From positions 1 to 64,000 of the forward strand of contig NZ_REFH01000008.1 of assembly GCF_003688495.1 (NCBI RefSeq): a DNA stretch of 64,000 bases, given 5' to 3'. Of the stretch, positions 46,380 to 55,726 are shown in pieces. A program made the translations under genes and the position numbers. Source of the stretch: Flavobacterium weaverense. Lineage in GTDB: Bacteria; Bacteroidota; Bacteroidia; Flavobacteriales; Flavobacteriaceae. Each line of letters starts with the position of its first letter. Position 1 is the first letter of the stretch. The notes beneath the pieces were generated by a model. It saw nothing but the letters and a program-made list of their open reading frames with translations, was not told the origin of the DNA and did not search any database.

Positions 46380-47408
46380 TTATATTATTTCTCCACGTAA
46401 TGAAGTTTCAAATACTGATTTGAATTCGCTAGCCTCAATTTTTTGACTTAATAAAAACATTAATTTTGTTATTGCCGCTTCAGTAGTTATATCTTTTCCA
46501 GAAATAACTCCTATTTTTTTCATCCCTGTGCTTGTTTCATATTGTCCCATACTTACACTTCCGCCTGAGCATTGAGTTACATTAATAATATGTAAACCGG
46601 CAGCTATTCCTTTTTCTAGTAAGTTTAAAAACCAGTCTTCAGTAGGCGCATTTCCAGCTCCGTATGTTTCTAAAACAATTCCTTTTAGACTTGGTATATT
46701 TAAAATGGCAGATAATACAGCCTCGCTAATTCCTGGGAACATTTTGATAACCGCGACGTTCGTATCTAGATATTTATGAACTTTCAATACTTTCTCTGGA
46801 CTATAAGGCAGAAACAATTCTGGACTCATTCTTAAATGCACGCCTGATTCTACTAAATCAGGATAATTGGGAGACGTAAATGCTTTAAAATGCTCGGCAT
46901 TTATTTTTGTGGTTCTATTACCTCTGTATAATTTATATTCAAAATAAAGACAAACTTCACTTATTACTGGACGACCGTTTTCTCGAAGAGAAGCGATTTG
47001 AATAGCTGTAATTAGATTCTCTTTAGCATCGGTACGTAAGTCTCCAATAGGCAACTGCGAACCAGTGAAAATTACTGGTTTTGCTAAATTTTCGAGCATA
47101 AAACTCAATGCTGATGCGGAATATGACATCGTATCTGAGCCATGTAGTACTACAAAACCATCAAACGAACTATAATTTTCCTCAATGATTGTTGCGATTT
47201 TTGCCCACTCATCAGGATTCATGTTCGAAGAATCAATTGGATCTCCAAAAGAAATTGTTTCAATCTCGCAATCTAATTGCTTTAGTTCTGGTATGCGCTG
47301 CAATAATTTACTAAAATTGAAAGCTTTCAAAGCGCCAGTTTCAAAGTCTTTTTTCATACCAATGGTTCCACCAGTATAAATAAGAAGTATTTTAGCTTTA
47401 TACGACAT
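46380..47408 (-). CDS. ansA: Type I L-asparaginase
   Basis: A 342-residue asparaginase converting asparagine to aspartate and ammonia. The first catalytic Thr is in YTGGTIGM, the second in the conserved HGSDTMSYSASAL, and VITVTQCSGGSV-like sequence (INVTQCSGGSVSMG) closes the site. No signal peptide is visible, so it is cytoplasmic type I. Its start overlaps the upstream acyltransferase by 11 bases, in a tatD, acyltransferase, ansA operon. Confidence 0.95.
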   Translation of the reverse strand: MSYKAKILLIYTGGTIGMKKDFETGALKAFNFSKLLQRIPELKQLDCEIETISFGDPIDSSNMNPDEWAKIATIIEENYSSFDGFVVLHGSDTMSYSASALSFMLENLAKPVIFTGSQLPIGDLRTDAKENLITAIQIASLRENGRPVISEVCLYFEYKLYRGNRTTKINAEHFKAFTSPNYPDLVESGVHLRMSPELFLPYSPEKVLKVHKYLDTNVAVIKMFPGISEAVLSAILNIPSLKGIVLETYGAGNAPTEDWFLNLLEKGIAAGLHIINVTQCSGGSVSMGQYETSTGMKKIGVISGKDITTEAAITKLMFLLSQKIEASEFKSVFETSLRGEII

Positions 47409-48534
47409 CGTGGTATTTCAATTTATTCACTACTGGATTTGCATACATTGCTAGAAACCCATCTAATGCTACTGGATTATCGTGATCAATTCGCATTTCT
47501 AAGCGGCGCTCAAATAATGATTTCTCATTTTCTGTGTATAAATGTGAATAACGCTCCGTTTTATTTACAATATCAAAAGCGATGAAATTTGTTGGCCATA
47601 AGTGATAATTGCTCAAAATTGCATCATCAATAACTTGTGCTAAAGACACAATTTGCTTATTTGAACTTTCATTATTCTCTTTTATTTCTTCAATTTCAGT
47701 GTCCAAAACTTTACCTACGTGAATATGAATTCCTTTCTTTTGACCTAGTGCACCACTAAGAATCGTCATGAAATCCTCGTTTTTATCTTTTACGTACACT
47801 TCATTGTTTGCTTCAGCCATTAATTGTGGCATTTTTAAAGCGTCCGTTGGATCGTACTCATAAGAAATAGAAACAGGTACAATTTTAATTTTCTTGAAAT
47901 AGTCCATTAAATTCTTTTCATCAGAACCCATTCCAAGCATTTTCAAAATACCAGGATTAGTTTCATCTCTTCCATCTTTAGTTCTACCTTCTCGTTGTGC
48001 AATCCACACCGATCGGTTTTCATGCAACAATAAATGTCCTATATATTCTGATAGTAATTTTGAACTTTGCAGCATTTCCCTTGGCGTTAAGCCACGTTGC
48101 ACTAAAAAGTTACGATTTAATTTAGCCAATGTATTTAAAAATGACATTTTAACTAAATTATCTCCAATAGCCGAAGCCGTCATTACTAAACCGTTTTCAA
48201 ATAAAGCGGTATTTAGTAAGGTAGTATCCAATAAGATGTCACGATGATTCGAAACAAATAGATAAGAAGTATTAGGCTCCAAGTTTTCAAAACCTGAAGT
48301 TGTCAATCCATCAGAGCTTTTCTCTAATACTCTTTGAACAGATTGATATATAACATTACATTGAAAATCGCGGATAGAATGCGTTTTATGAAGTTGTTCT
48401 TTCCAAACTTCATCCGCAACATCTGGGAAAGTAAAATTCATCAATGCTTTCATCATAGGATGATTCACAACATTGTTAAGTGCTTCGTTTATTTCGGAAT
48501 CATAAAAAGGCCGAATAGCGTCAAATCTCTGCAT
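47398..48534 (-). CDS. 1-acylglycerol-3-phosphate acyltransferase-like
   Basis: A 378-residue protein of the PlsC/GPAT superfamily. The HX4D catalytic motif is NHRDILLD, and the second motif with the acceptor-binding EGRT is WIAQREGRTKDGRDE. IVPVSISYEYDP is the fourth block. No membrane helix is obvious, so it is probably peripheral. It likely transfers an acyl chain in phospholipid synthesis, but the acceptor cannot be read. The gene overlaps ansA by 11 bases, implying coupled translation. Confidence 0.87.
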   Translation of the reverse strand: MQRFDAIRPFYDSEINEALNNVVNHPMMKALMNFTFPDVADEVWKEQLHKTHSIRDFQCNVIYQSVQRVLEKSSDGLTTSGFENLEPNTSYLFVSNHRDILLDTTLLNTALFENGLVMTASAIGDNLVKMSFLNTLAKLNRNFLVQRGLTPREMLQSSKLLSEYIGHLLLHENRSVWIAQREGRTKDGRDETNPGILKMLGMGSDEKNLMDYFKKIKIVPVSISYEYDPTDALKMPQLMAEANNEVYVKDKNEDFMTILSGALGQKKGIHIHVGKVLDTEIEEIKENNESSNKQIVSLAQVIDDAILSNYHLWPTNFIAFDIVNKTERYSHLYTENEKSLFERRLEMRIDHDNPVALDGFLAMYANPVVNKLKYHDVV

Positions 48535-48599
48535 TTTGGTTCTGAATTATTTAATTGGCAAATGAACAAAAAAAATATGTAAATAATGTGAATTCTATT

Positions 48600-49367
48600 T
48601 TAAATACCAAAAACGGCTTTAGAATTCGCAGTCGTAATTTCGGCAATTTCTTCAACCGATAAATTATAAATTTCAGCTAGCTTCTCCGCCACAGCAACTA
48701 AATAACTGCTTTCGTTTCTTTTACCTCGATGCGGAATGGGAGCGAGATAAGGCGAATCTGTTTCTACGACAATATGCTGTAAATCAATTTGATGTAGAAA
48801 CTGGTCGATTTTACCATTTTTAAAAGTGACAACTCCTCCTATTCCTAGTTTCATGTTGTAAGAAATCGCTTTTAAGGCTTGCTCGTACGTTCCAGTGAAA
48901 CAGTGAAAAATACCAAACAATTCATCTGATTTTTCATCTTCTAAAATTTGGAAAATCTCATCAAATGCTTCTCGACAATGAATAACAATTGGTAAATTAT
49001 ACTTTTTAGCTAATCTTATTTGACTTCTAAAAGCAATTTGTTGCTCCTCTAAATGTGTTTTATCCCAATATAAATCTATTCCAATTTCACCTATTGCGTA
49101 AAACTTTCTTTTCTCTAGTTCACATTCTACATGCAACAATTCTTGCAAATAATTATCCTTAACATACGTTGGGTGCAAACCCATCATTAAAAAAACATTC
49201 TCAGGATAATTTTTCTCTAATTCATACATACTATCTGTGCTCGAAGAATCAATTGCTGGAATAAAGAAACGTGAAACACCAGCATCAATAGCTCTTTGAA
49301 TCATCTCATTTCTATCTTGGTCAAATTCTTCGCTGTAAAGATGCGTGTGTGTATCGGTTATTATCAT
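48600..49367 (-). CDS. tatD: TatD-family metal-dependent hydrolase
   Basis: A 255-residue TIM-barrel DNase-like hydrolase. Metal ligands are visible in ITDTHTHLY, the Glu of AIGEIGIDLYW, VIHCREAFDE, FHCFTG and ETDSPYLAPIPHRGK. TatD proteins are 3'-5' exonucleases or DNA-repair enzymes. It is the first gene of a minus-strand run with the acyltransferase and ansA. Confidence 0.94.
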   Translation of the reverse strand: MIITDTHTHLYSEEFDQDRNEMIQRAIDAGVSRFFIPAIDSSSTDSMYELEKNYPENVFLMMGLHPTYVKDNYLQELLHVECELEKRKFYAIGEIGIDLYWDKTHLEEQQIAFRSQIRLAKKYNLPIVIHCREAFDEIFQILEDEKSDELFGIFHCFTGTYEQALKAISYNMKLGIGGVVTFKNGKIDQFLHQIDLQHIVVETDSPYLAPIPHRGKRNESSYLVAVAEKLAEIYNLSVEEIAEITTANSKAVFGI

Positions 49368-49464
49368 TAGTTGTCAAGAATATTAACTTGCAAAATTACA
49401 ACTATTACATAAAGATTCCCAAAGTAATTTTGTCCAAATATTTTCCGTTTATTGTTATACAAAA

Positions 49465-49500
49465 TTAAAAAGGCGCTGATCTCTTATCGAAATCAACGCC
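49465..49500 (-). terminator. Terminator after the sigma/anti-sigma operon
   Basis: On the minus strand GGCGTTGAT pairs with ATCAGCGCC (one G-T pair) around a short loop, then a T tract. Confidence 0.75.
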
Positions 49501-49546
49501 TCTATATGTCAGATTCTTACTTGGTAAAAATTATTTCAGATAATTA

Positions 49547-50272
49547 TTAATTTAATTCTTTAAGTAGTTTTTGAACAGCATCGTAATTCTCATAATCCGA
49601 TGGAATTGTCAAAAGAATTTCTTTACACGACTTATATTCTTCTTGCTTTAATTTGGCTAAAGCCAAGCCATAAGTAGCTTTATTTTTATAGATTGAATTT
49701 CCAGACTGCAGTGCTAAAAAAGCAACTTCAGCTTCTTTAATTTTATTGTTTTCTAATAACGATACACCATAATAATACTGAATCTCAGCGGTTTTATTCT
49801 CATTTAAAATTAATTCAAATAACGGAATTGCTTCAACATAATTTTTTGCATTGAAAGCATCTTCCGCTTGTTTCAGATAATCACTTTGCTCGCCTCTTTC
49901 TATAAAATGAGCTTCATCAAATTGATTAAAATCCTCAAAATTTGGTTTCGAATTTGCATCAAAAAGAAATAATCCTACCAGCAGAAGCACCGATGCGGCA
50001 ACCAAATAAAACACTGGTTTGAAATTTATTACTTTTTTATCTTTTAAATTGGAATTTTGCTGAGCGATAGCTTTTAAATTTTCGGTGAATGCGTTACGTT
50101 CTTCTTCAAGTGTAAATTTATTTTCTAATTGCGCTTGTACATCCTTATATATCTCAAAGTTAGATGCTACTTCTTGATCTTCTTGCAATAGCTTTTCAAA
50201 ATTTTCTTTCTCAATTGCAGTTAGCTCGTTTTGAAGATATTGGTCGAATAATATATAGTTTTCCTCGTTCAT
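49547..50272 (-). CDS. Anti-sigma-like membrane protein with TPR domain
   Basis: A 241-residue single-pass protein. The N-terminal ~80 residues are charged and helical (YLQNELTAIEKENFEKLLQ), like the sigma-binding domain of anti-sigma factors, but with no zinc-binding Cys/His. A membrane helix spans about 86-104. The C-terminal half holds TPR-like repeats (YLKQAEDAFNAKNYVEAIPL; VAFLALQSGNSIYKNKATYGLALAKL) expected in the periplasm. It begins three bases after the ECF sigma gene, as sigma/anti-sigma pairs do. I infer that the TPR part senses an envelope signal. Confidence 0.75.
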   Translation of the reverse strand: MNEENYILFDQYLQNELTAIEKENFEKLLQEDQEVASNFEIYKDVQAQLENKFTLEEERNAFTENLKAIAQQNSNLKDKKVINFKPVFYLVAASVLLLVGLFLFDANSKPNFEDFNQFDEAHFIERGEQSDYLKQAEDAFNAKNYVEAIPLFELILNENKTAEIQYYYGVSLLENNKIKEAEVAFLALQSGNSIYKNKATYGLALAKLKQEEYKSCKEILLTIPSDYENYDAVQKLLKELN

Positions 50273-50274
50273 GG

Positions 50275-50859
50275 CTAGGTGATTTTTAATGATTTAAAAC
50301 GGCTATTTTCGCGAATCCACTGTGTTAACTGTCCTGTACATAATGATTTTTTCTTACGAACATATCCATAGGTTACTTGGAGTTTTTCAGCAACTTCCTC
50401 CATCGATTTTAAAGTAAAACTTAACTTCAAAACTTCTTGGCATTTATCACCTAATTTTTGAAACATCAAATCAAATAATTCCTGCTTCTCTTCAAAAATT
50501 TCAGTTTGTGTAACCATTTCCTCAGTGGGTTCATTATTAGATGTATACTCATCATTAATTGTTACCCCTTTATTAGAAGCTTTTTTTAATTCATTTAACC
50601 ATTTCCTTTTACATAGTAAAAAAAAGTAAGCATCAAAAGGACAACTGAGTTGCAGTTTATTGGCTTTAGCCTGATTAAACAGTAAAATCATAATTTCCTG
50701 AACAACATCCTGAGCTTGATCCTCATCGCCAGAGTTGTTTCTAATGTAAGAAATCACTTTAGGAACAAACTTTTTATAAATAGACTGAATGATAGCCGAG
50801 TCATTATTAGCAATTCCTTCTATATAAATTTGATCGCTATGAATAATTTGAGTAGCCAT
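50275..50859 (-). CDS. ECF-type RNA polymerase sigma factor
   Basis: A 194-residue sigma-70 family protein. Region 2 is GDEDQAQDVVQEIMILLFNQ, which melts the -10 element. Region 4 is LKLSFTLKSMEEVAEKLQVT plus a helix-turn-helix (GYVRKKKSLC) for the -35. The linker is short, as in ECF factors. It is the first gene of the operon with the TPR anti-sigma-like gene and is divergent from the small membrane protein and lipoprotein genes. It probably reads the repeated promoter-like block at 50961 and 52466. Confidence 0.87.
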   Translation of the reverse strand: MATQIIHSDQIYIEGIANNDSAIIQSIYKKFVPKVISYIRNNSGDEDQAQDVVQEIMILLFNQAKANKLQLSCPFDAYFFLLCKRKWLNELKKASNKGVTINDEYTSNNEPTEEMVTQTEIFEEKQELFDLMFQKLGDKCQEVLKLSFTLKSMEEVAEKLQVTYGYVRKKKSLCTGQLTQWIRENSRFKSLKIT

Positions 50860-50960
50860 AAAAAAACTTTTTATTGGCTAAAGTAAAAAAAAGAAAGTAA
50901 AACAAATGAAAATCAGTAATCTGAAATAGCCCAAAAGAATAAATAGAAAAAAGTTTTAAA

Positions 50961-50995
50961 AATAGGGGTAACAATTTTAAAGCAAAATTGATATT
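50961..50995 (+). promoter_or_regulatory. Candidate ECF promoter, copy 1
   Basis: The block runs AATAGGGGTAAC, then AATTTTAAA, then AAATTGATAT. GTAAC and GATAT are 17 bases apart, a -35/-10-like spacing. The same block, with identical spacing and three mismatches over its last 28 bases, lies at 52466-52500. This copy precedes the small membrane protein gene and the lipoprotein gene after it, and is adjacent to the divergent sigma gene. Confidence 0.55.
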
Positions 50996-51034
50996 AAGAA
51001 AACAAGAGACACTTAACCTTTAAATAAAGTAGCA

Positions 51035-51340
51035 ATGAGAAGTCATCAATTAAACAGCCAAGCCGATTTTGATAAATTCCAGCAAAGACTTTCTAATAAA
51101 ATTCAATCTGGTTTTAGAATCATCGAGCAAAATAACAAATTGCCGTACGTGGTTTTATGTCGAGAAAGAAAAAATATTGATCACTCTTATTATCTTTTTC
51201 TTTCTTGTATTACAGTTGGAATGTGGCTCCTTGTTTGGGTTTATGTTTTAATCAATGATTCGCAAAAAAATCAAATCCTAATTGCACTAGATGAAGACGG
51301 GAATGTTTTTGAAGATAAATGTTTACCACTAAAAAGTTAA
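51035..51340 (+). CDS. Small membrane protein, unknown
   Basis: A 101-residue protein with one central membrane segment (YYLFLSCITVGMWLLVWVYVL, about 53-73). The N-terminal ~50 residues are polar and helical, and a short acidic tail follows. I recognise no family. It is 19 bases upstream of a lipoprotein gene and downstream of the candidate ECF promoter, divergent from the sigma factor, so it may belong to its regulon. Confidence 0.6.
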   Translation: MRSHQLNSQADFDKFQQRLSNKIQSGFRIIEQNNKLPYVVLCRERKNIDHSYYLFLSCITVGMWLLVWVYVLINDSQKNQILIALDEDGNVFEDKCLPLKS

Positions 51341-51359
51341 TAATTAAAAATTAGAAATC

Positions 51360-52406
51360 ATGAAAAAAAATAATCAAAACGGAATTTTTTTATTGATAAA
51401 TAAAAAGTTCACATACCTCTTAGCTTTAATCTTCGCATCTACTTTATTTTTTAGTTGCGATACAGATGATGAACTACCTACAAGTTGCCCAAATGTTGAA
51501 ATTTTAGGATATAATATTGAGCAAGGAGCATTGACGGGCAATTTTGGCACTTCATTAAATTCTTTAAGTATTCCTAATTTTACAGTTCTTACTGCAGTTC
51601 CACAACCAGTAAGCTTTCAATCATCAGGGACGAACAATGCAGTTTTTAATCCTTCTACAAATGAATACGTACTCGTTTCTGCTGAAAGAGGACTCGTAAC
51701 AAAAGTAAATACACTAACAAATGTTTCTACTGTAATTCCAATTCCAGCGTACTCTTCAACTTCGGTATTATACAGAGTCGTAAATGCGCCTGTAATTGTT
51801 GGCGGAAATCTGTATTATGGTTGTTATGATTTTACAAATCAATTGTTTTCGCTTTTAGATTCTAATTTCAATATAATTCCAGCGTCAACAACTGCTATTG
51901 CTCAAACTACCTTAGAAGGTTATAATTCGCAAACATTTACTGCTGCAACTAACGGAATCAATACGATTTACTTTTTAATGGGTAACCGCATTATTAGATA
52001 CAACACCGCAACAATAGGAGCTGCAATTGTCTCAGCGGCTATTACGCCACCGACAGGAAGTAGCATTGGGCTCTCTTATATTTCGCTCGAATTTAAACAA
52101 GGAAATACCCTCTATGCAATGATGGAAGATGCTGGAGTTTCAAATTCGAAACTAGTGGAACTAAATGTTTCAAACCCGCTAATAATAACAAAGACCGACA
52201 TTTTAACTTTAGGATTTGAAGTGAATCCTGAATTTTACAGCTCTGTTTACGATGACTGCAACAAGGTTTTTTATGTCTCAACATTACAAGGAATATCTGG
52301 CTATCCTAACGGACAAATCAGTAAAATAGATCTTTCAGGAACGCCTACTCTTGTAGGTACAACACTCACAACTTTCGTTGAGCTAGGTCTAACCTTAAAA
52401 GAGTAA
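51360..52406 (+). CDS. Lipoprotein with propeller-like repeats, unknown
   Basis: A 348-residue protein with an atypically long signal region (a basic N-terminus, then YLLALIFASTLFFSC) and lipobox FFSC. The mature part is beta-rich, with recurring segments such as NEYVLVSAERGLVTKVN, VGGNLYYGCYDF and NTIYFLMGNRIIRYN, which look like blades of a beta-propeller. There is no catalytic motif. It follows the small membrane protein gene closely and is probably co-transcribed with it. Confidence 0.72.
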   Translation: MKKNNQNGIFLLINKKFTYLLALIFASTLFFSCDTDDELPTSCPNVEILGYNIEQGALTGNFGTSLNSLSIPNFTVLTAVPQPVSFQSSGTNNAVFNPSTNEYVLVSAERGLVTKVNTLTNVSTVIPIPAYSSTSVLYRVVNAPVIVGGNLYYGCYDFTNQLFSLLDSNFNIIPASTTAIAQTTLEGYNSQTFTAATNGINTIYFLMGNRIIRYNTATIGAAIVSAAITPPTGSSIGLSYISLEFKQGNTLYAMMEDAGVSNSKLVELNVSNPLIITKTDILTLGFEVNPEFYSSVYDDCNKVFYVSTLQGISGYPNGQISKIDLSGTPTLVGTTLTTFVELGLTLKE

Positions 52407-52465
52407 ATATTCAGGGCTGATAAATAAACAACGTGATTAATATATTATTGAAATAAAAAAAATTA

Positions 52466-52500
52466 AAAATAGGGTAACAATTTTAAACACAAATTGATAT
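52466..52500 (+). promoter_or_regulatory. Candidate ECF promoter, copy 2
   Basis: The block AAAATAGGGTAAC, AATTTTAAA, AAATTGATAT repeats the one at 50961-50995 with GTAAC-N17-GATAT spacing. It lies about 70 bases before the next lipoprotein gene. The stretch from GGTAAC through AATTTTAAA is 15 of 15 identical to copy 1, and the following 13 bases differ at three positions. Confidence 0.55.
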
Positions 52501-52567
52501 AGACATATAAACACAAAAGGAGTCTTTAAAACAACTCAAACTAAAAACAATCTAAAAACTAGAAACC

Positions 52568-53545
52568 ATGAAAACAAATTTAAAAAACATCGGATTATTA
52601 TTCTTAGCAACAATTCTTTTCAGCAGTTGTAATGATGAAAATGATATCACTACTGCACCACCTTCAGCATCAGAATTTAAAGCAGTGAGAAAAGAAGCAT
52701 TAGATAGAATGACACAGAAATTTACTTTGACCGCAGGAGCTGGACTTGTGACACTAACTTCTTCAAACGGAGTAAAAATAGGAATTAATGGAAGCTGCTT
52801 AACTAAAAACGGAAATCCGGTTACCGGAATAGTAGACATTGAATACGTTGAAATATTCAAAAAAGGAAATATGTTAGTTACTAACAAACCTACGATGGGA
52901 ATTATGCCAAACGGCGATCGAGCATTACTAATTTCAGGAGGAGAATTTTTTATCAAAGCCACTCAAGGTGGACAAGACCTGGGAATTAGTTGTAATATGA
53001 CTTTACAAGTGCCAACAAACTTAACAGGCGGTCTTGATGCTGCAATGATATTATGGAATGGTATTATTGATGCAAATGGAGACTTGGCATGGCAAAATGC
53101 GATGGATCCGACAGGTGCAAACGGTGACAAAGGTGGCGTAAAAGGGGAACAAAATAACTATTTCGTAAGTTTTGGAAAATTTGGATGGACTAACGTTGAC
53201 CGTTTTTATAGTGATCCAAGACCTAAAACATCGCTTCTTGTTGCTGCGCCACAAGGTTACAATAATACAAATAGTGCCGTATATTTATCTTACGATGGCG
53301 AAGGTCAAAATGCATTAGCACAATTAGATACGTACACTGCAGCAGGTTTATTTAGCGAACATTATGGTCAAATTCCAATAGGTTTAGCTTGTCACGTAAT
53401 CTTTGCTACGGAACAAAACGGACAATGGAGATATGCAATAAAAGGCGTAACCGTTCAAGCAAATGATGTCTACACCTTCACATTAGCAGATACAACAGTA
53501 GGAACTGAAGCTCAATTAATCGCTGCGATCAATGCAATTCAATAG
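52568..53545 (+). CDS. Lipoprotein, unknown
   Basis: A 325-residue lipoprotein (signal LLFLATILFSSC, lipobox FSSC). The mature part is beta-rich, with a core of about residues 45-165 (GVKIGINGSCLTKNGNPVTG; GIMPNGDRALLISGG) that looks like a binding fold, then a region rich in Tyr/Asn/Gly. I recognise no family with confidence. A copy of the candidate ECF promoter precedes it and a strong terminator follows, so it is probably a single-gene unit within the same regulon. Confidence 0.7.
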   Translation: MKTNLKNIGLLFLATILFSSCNDENDITTAPPSASEFKAVRKEALDRMTQKFTLTAGAGLVTLTSSNGVKIGINGSCLTKNGNPVTGIVDIEYVEIFKKGNMLVTNKPTMGIMPNGDRALLISGGEFFIKATQGGQDLGISCNMTLQVPTNLTGGLDAAMILWNGIIDANGDLAWQNAMDPTGANGDKGGVKGEQNNYFVSFGKFGWTNVDRFYSDPRPKTSLLVAAPQGYNNTNSAVYLSYDGEGQNALAQLDTYTAAGLFSEHYGQIPIGLACHVIFATEQNGQWRYAIKGVTVQANDVYTFTLADTTVGTEAQLIAAINAIQ

Positions 53546-53566
53546 CAGACTTGGAGATAATTTTAG

Positions 53567-53597
53567 AAAAGTGGTGATTTGCTCACCACTTTTTTTT
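53567..53597 (+). terminator. Terminator after the second lipoprotein
   Basis: GTGGTGA (53571-53577) pairs with TCACCAC (53583-53589) followed by T8. It separates the lipoprotein unit from the PKD-CHAT operon. Confidence 0.85.
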
Positions 53598-53657
53598 ACA
53601 TTTAAATGATTTTGATTATGTTAGAAGTCATTTTATCAATAAATTAGCTAATATTCT

Positions 53658-53760
53658 GGAGCTAATCCTGCTATCCGTTACAATCTTTTAATCATAAAAT
53701 TAATTCAGTGGCCTGAACTAATTTTCTAATAAAAAGGATTTTCACTACTATCAGGACTAA
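53658..53760 (+). repeat. Dispersed intergenic element, copy B
   Basis: It begins GGAGCTAATCCTGCT and ends TATCAGGACTAA, matching both ends of the element at 5796-5889 in the same orientation, while the middle has diverged. It lies just before the PKD-barrel gene and may overlap its upstream region. Confidence 0.55.
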
Positions 53761-53773
53761 AAAAAAACTGATT

Positions 53774-55726
53774 ATGAGAACACTTCTAGTAATTTTAATC
53801 TGCTTTACGGCAACAAACATCTTTTCGCAGAAAAAAATAAATGATACGATAACTCGACGAGCTACTATCACTTATAATCAAAACGGAAATGCCGTTTCTT
53901 ATAAACCAGAAACACCGCCGCTTATTCCTATTGCTGGCGCACCAAAACCTAGTTTTTCCTATTTATGGGAACTTGGTGATGGTAACTACAGCAAAGAAAC
54001 AGAACCTAAACATACTTATAAAAATAAAGGAACTTATACAGCTCGATTAACGGTAACTAACAATTACGACAATGGGAAACCACCTGCGACACGACCAAAA
54101 AAAGTAGTTATAAACGAGATTTCAAATACCCTATACAAAGACATTGCATCAATTGAAGACCAAAACGGATTCAACATTCAAAAGAATTGTGATCCTATTC
54201 CAGAACAAGAGATTGTAGTTGTTTTGAGTTATCAAAACTTAGAAAGCTATGTTACAAACGGAAAATTATATCTTTTCTACAATGAAAAACAATTTAAAAA
54301 TAAAAACTTCGAATTAGTTGATTACCGCGCACACGCTAGCGAAAGAGAAATTAAGGAAAATACAATCGCCTCAATAAACGATCTTGATAATTCCAACTCA
54401 TATTTAGCTTTAAGTGAAAATTTGGCTCCAGCCAAAAACTATAGAAACACTACAACTGAGGAGGACTTAGATGCTACTTTAAAAACTGCGAAAGAAACAT
54501 TTTCAGATGTATCCATTTTGGAATTTGATGAATGCAACCCATCAGAAACTAGAAACATATTTTACACTTTTAAAACCACTCCTGAAATGATTAAAGACAC
54601 AAGCGCAACGGTAACAATGCGCGGTATATTTATTCCGAACAGAAGTTTTAAAAATCATAAAATAAAGAATTTAGAAATGGAAATCGTTACTTCTCATGAT
54701 CCAAATAAAATGGGCTCAAATGGGAGCTTTATGAATTATAGATTAGTGCGCTTCAAACGGGTAAATTTCAAAACTCGATTTCAAAACAATGGTGAAGGTC
54801 CAGCGAGAATGATTCGTTTAGAAACTGATATTCCGGATATGTTTGACAAGAAAACATTTAAAATCGAGGATATGTATCCCAAATGTCCAATATGTCCCAA
54901 AGATGAAATTCCAACTACAAGCTGTTTAGACACTATTATAAAACAAAAACAAATATTTTTTACTTTTAAGAACATTTACTTGCCCGGAAGTAACCAAAAA
55001 AATGTTAAGGAAATCGATAGCACTAAAGGATTTGTAAAGTACTCGATGAAATTTAGTGATGACTTTCACAAAATAAAAACAAAGAGTAGAACAGCTATAA
55101 TCTTTGATAAAAATGAACCCATAATAACAAATTACGCAACCACACGATTCCTTCCCGGTATTTCTATAGGAGCTAAAGCGGGCTATAATCTTTACCCTAA
55201 TTTAGTGGATTCTAAAAGTTATTTTGTGGGAGCAACTATTTCTCCATTTAAATCATATCGCTATTACTGGCAAGCAGAATTCATAAATAGTTTACACAAT
55301 TATAGTAATAAAACAGCCATCTCAGAAGAGATTTTAGATACAGCTGCTGGAGTACGACAACTGCAACGCACCACAACCGAAACGAGAAATGAAAATATAA
55401 ATTGGGAAATCCCTATTTTAATTCGGTATAACATTAATAATTATATAGGAGTTGGCGCTGGAATACAAGGAAATATTAATGTATCAGAAAAACAAAATAA
55501 TGATTTAAAAATCGAAACTTTTGAAAGTGTGAAAGACACTTTTCTAATCAGCACAAAAAATGAAAAATCAGCAGATACAAATTCCTTTAGCACAATTAAA
55601 ACTGGAATACTTCTCGATTTCACCATAGGTGCGGCGAGAATAGGACCTAGTTTAGGAGCAAGATATGTCTTGAATTTTAAAGATAATTTTAATTATTTTC
55701 AGTTTTATGGAATATGGAAGTTTTAA
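53774..55726 (+). CDS. PKD-domain protein with C-terminal OM barrel
   Basis: A 650-residue exported protein (signal RTLLVILICFTATNIFSQ). Residues ~45-110 form a PKD domain (YLWELGDGNYSKETEPKHTY, then NKGTYTARLTV). The middle is beta-rich, and the last ~190 residues look like an outer-membrane barrel (ISIGAKAGYNLYP, WEIPILIRYNINNYIGVGAG, ending in FQFYGIWKF). I infer a surface or periplasmic protein anchored in the outer membrane. Its last 13 bases overlap the CHAT gene, so the two are almost certainly translated together. Confidence 0.75.
   Translation: MRTLLVILICFTATNIFSQKKINDTITRRATITYNQNGNAVSYKPETPPLIPIAGAPKPSFSYLWELGDGNYSKETEPKHTYKNKGTYTARLTVTNNYDNGKPPATRPKKVVINEISNTLYKDIASIEDQNGFNIQKNCDPIPEQEIVVVLSYQNLESYVTNGKLYLFYNEKQFKNKNFELVDYRAHASEREIKENTIASINDLDNSNSYLALSENLAPAKNYRNTTTEEDLDATLKTAKETFSDVSILEFDECNPSETRNIFYTFKTTPEMIKDTSATVTMRGIFIPNRSFKNHKIKNLEMEIVTSHDPNKMGSNGSFMNYRLVRFKRVNFKTRFQNNGEGPARMIRLETDIPDMFDKKTFKIEDMYPKCPICPKDEIPTTSCLDTIIKQKQIFFTFKNIYLPGSNQKNVKEIDSTKGFVKYSMKFSDDFHKIKTKSRTAIIFDKNEPIITNYATTRFLPGISIGAKAGYNLYPNLVDSKSYFVGATISPFKSYRYYWQAEFINSLHNYSNKTAISEEILDTAAGVRQLQRTTTETRNENINWEIPILIRYNINNYIGVGAGIQGNINVSEKQNNDLKIETFESVKDTFLISTKNEKSADTNSFSTIKTGILLDFTIGAARIGPSLGARYVLNFKDNFNYFQFYGIWKF

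Noticed and set aside
53658..53760. A third ECF promoter before the PKD gene (GTTACAATCTTTTAAT)
   Set aside because: The resemblance is weak, the spacing does not match, and the bases belong to the dispersed element also seen at 5796.
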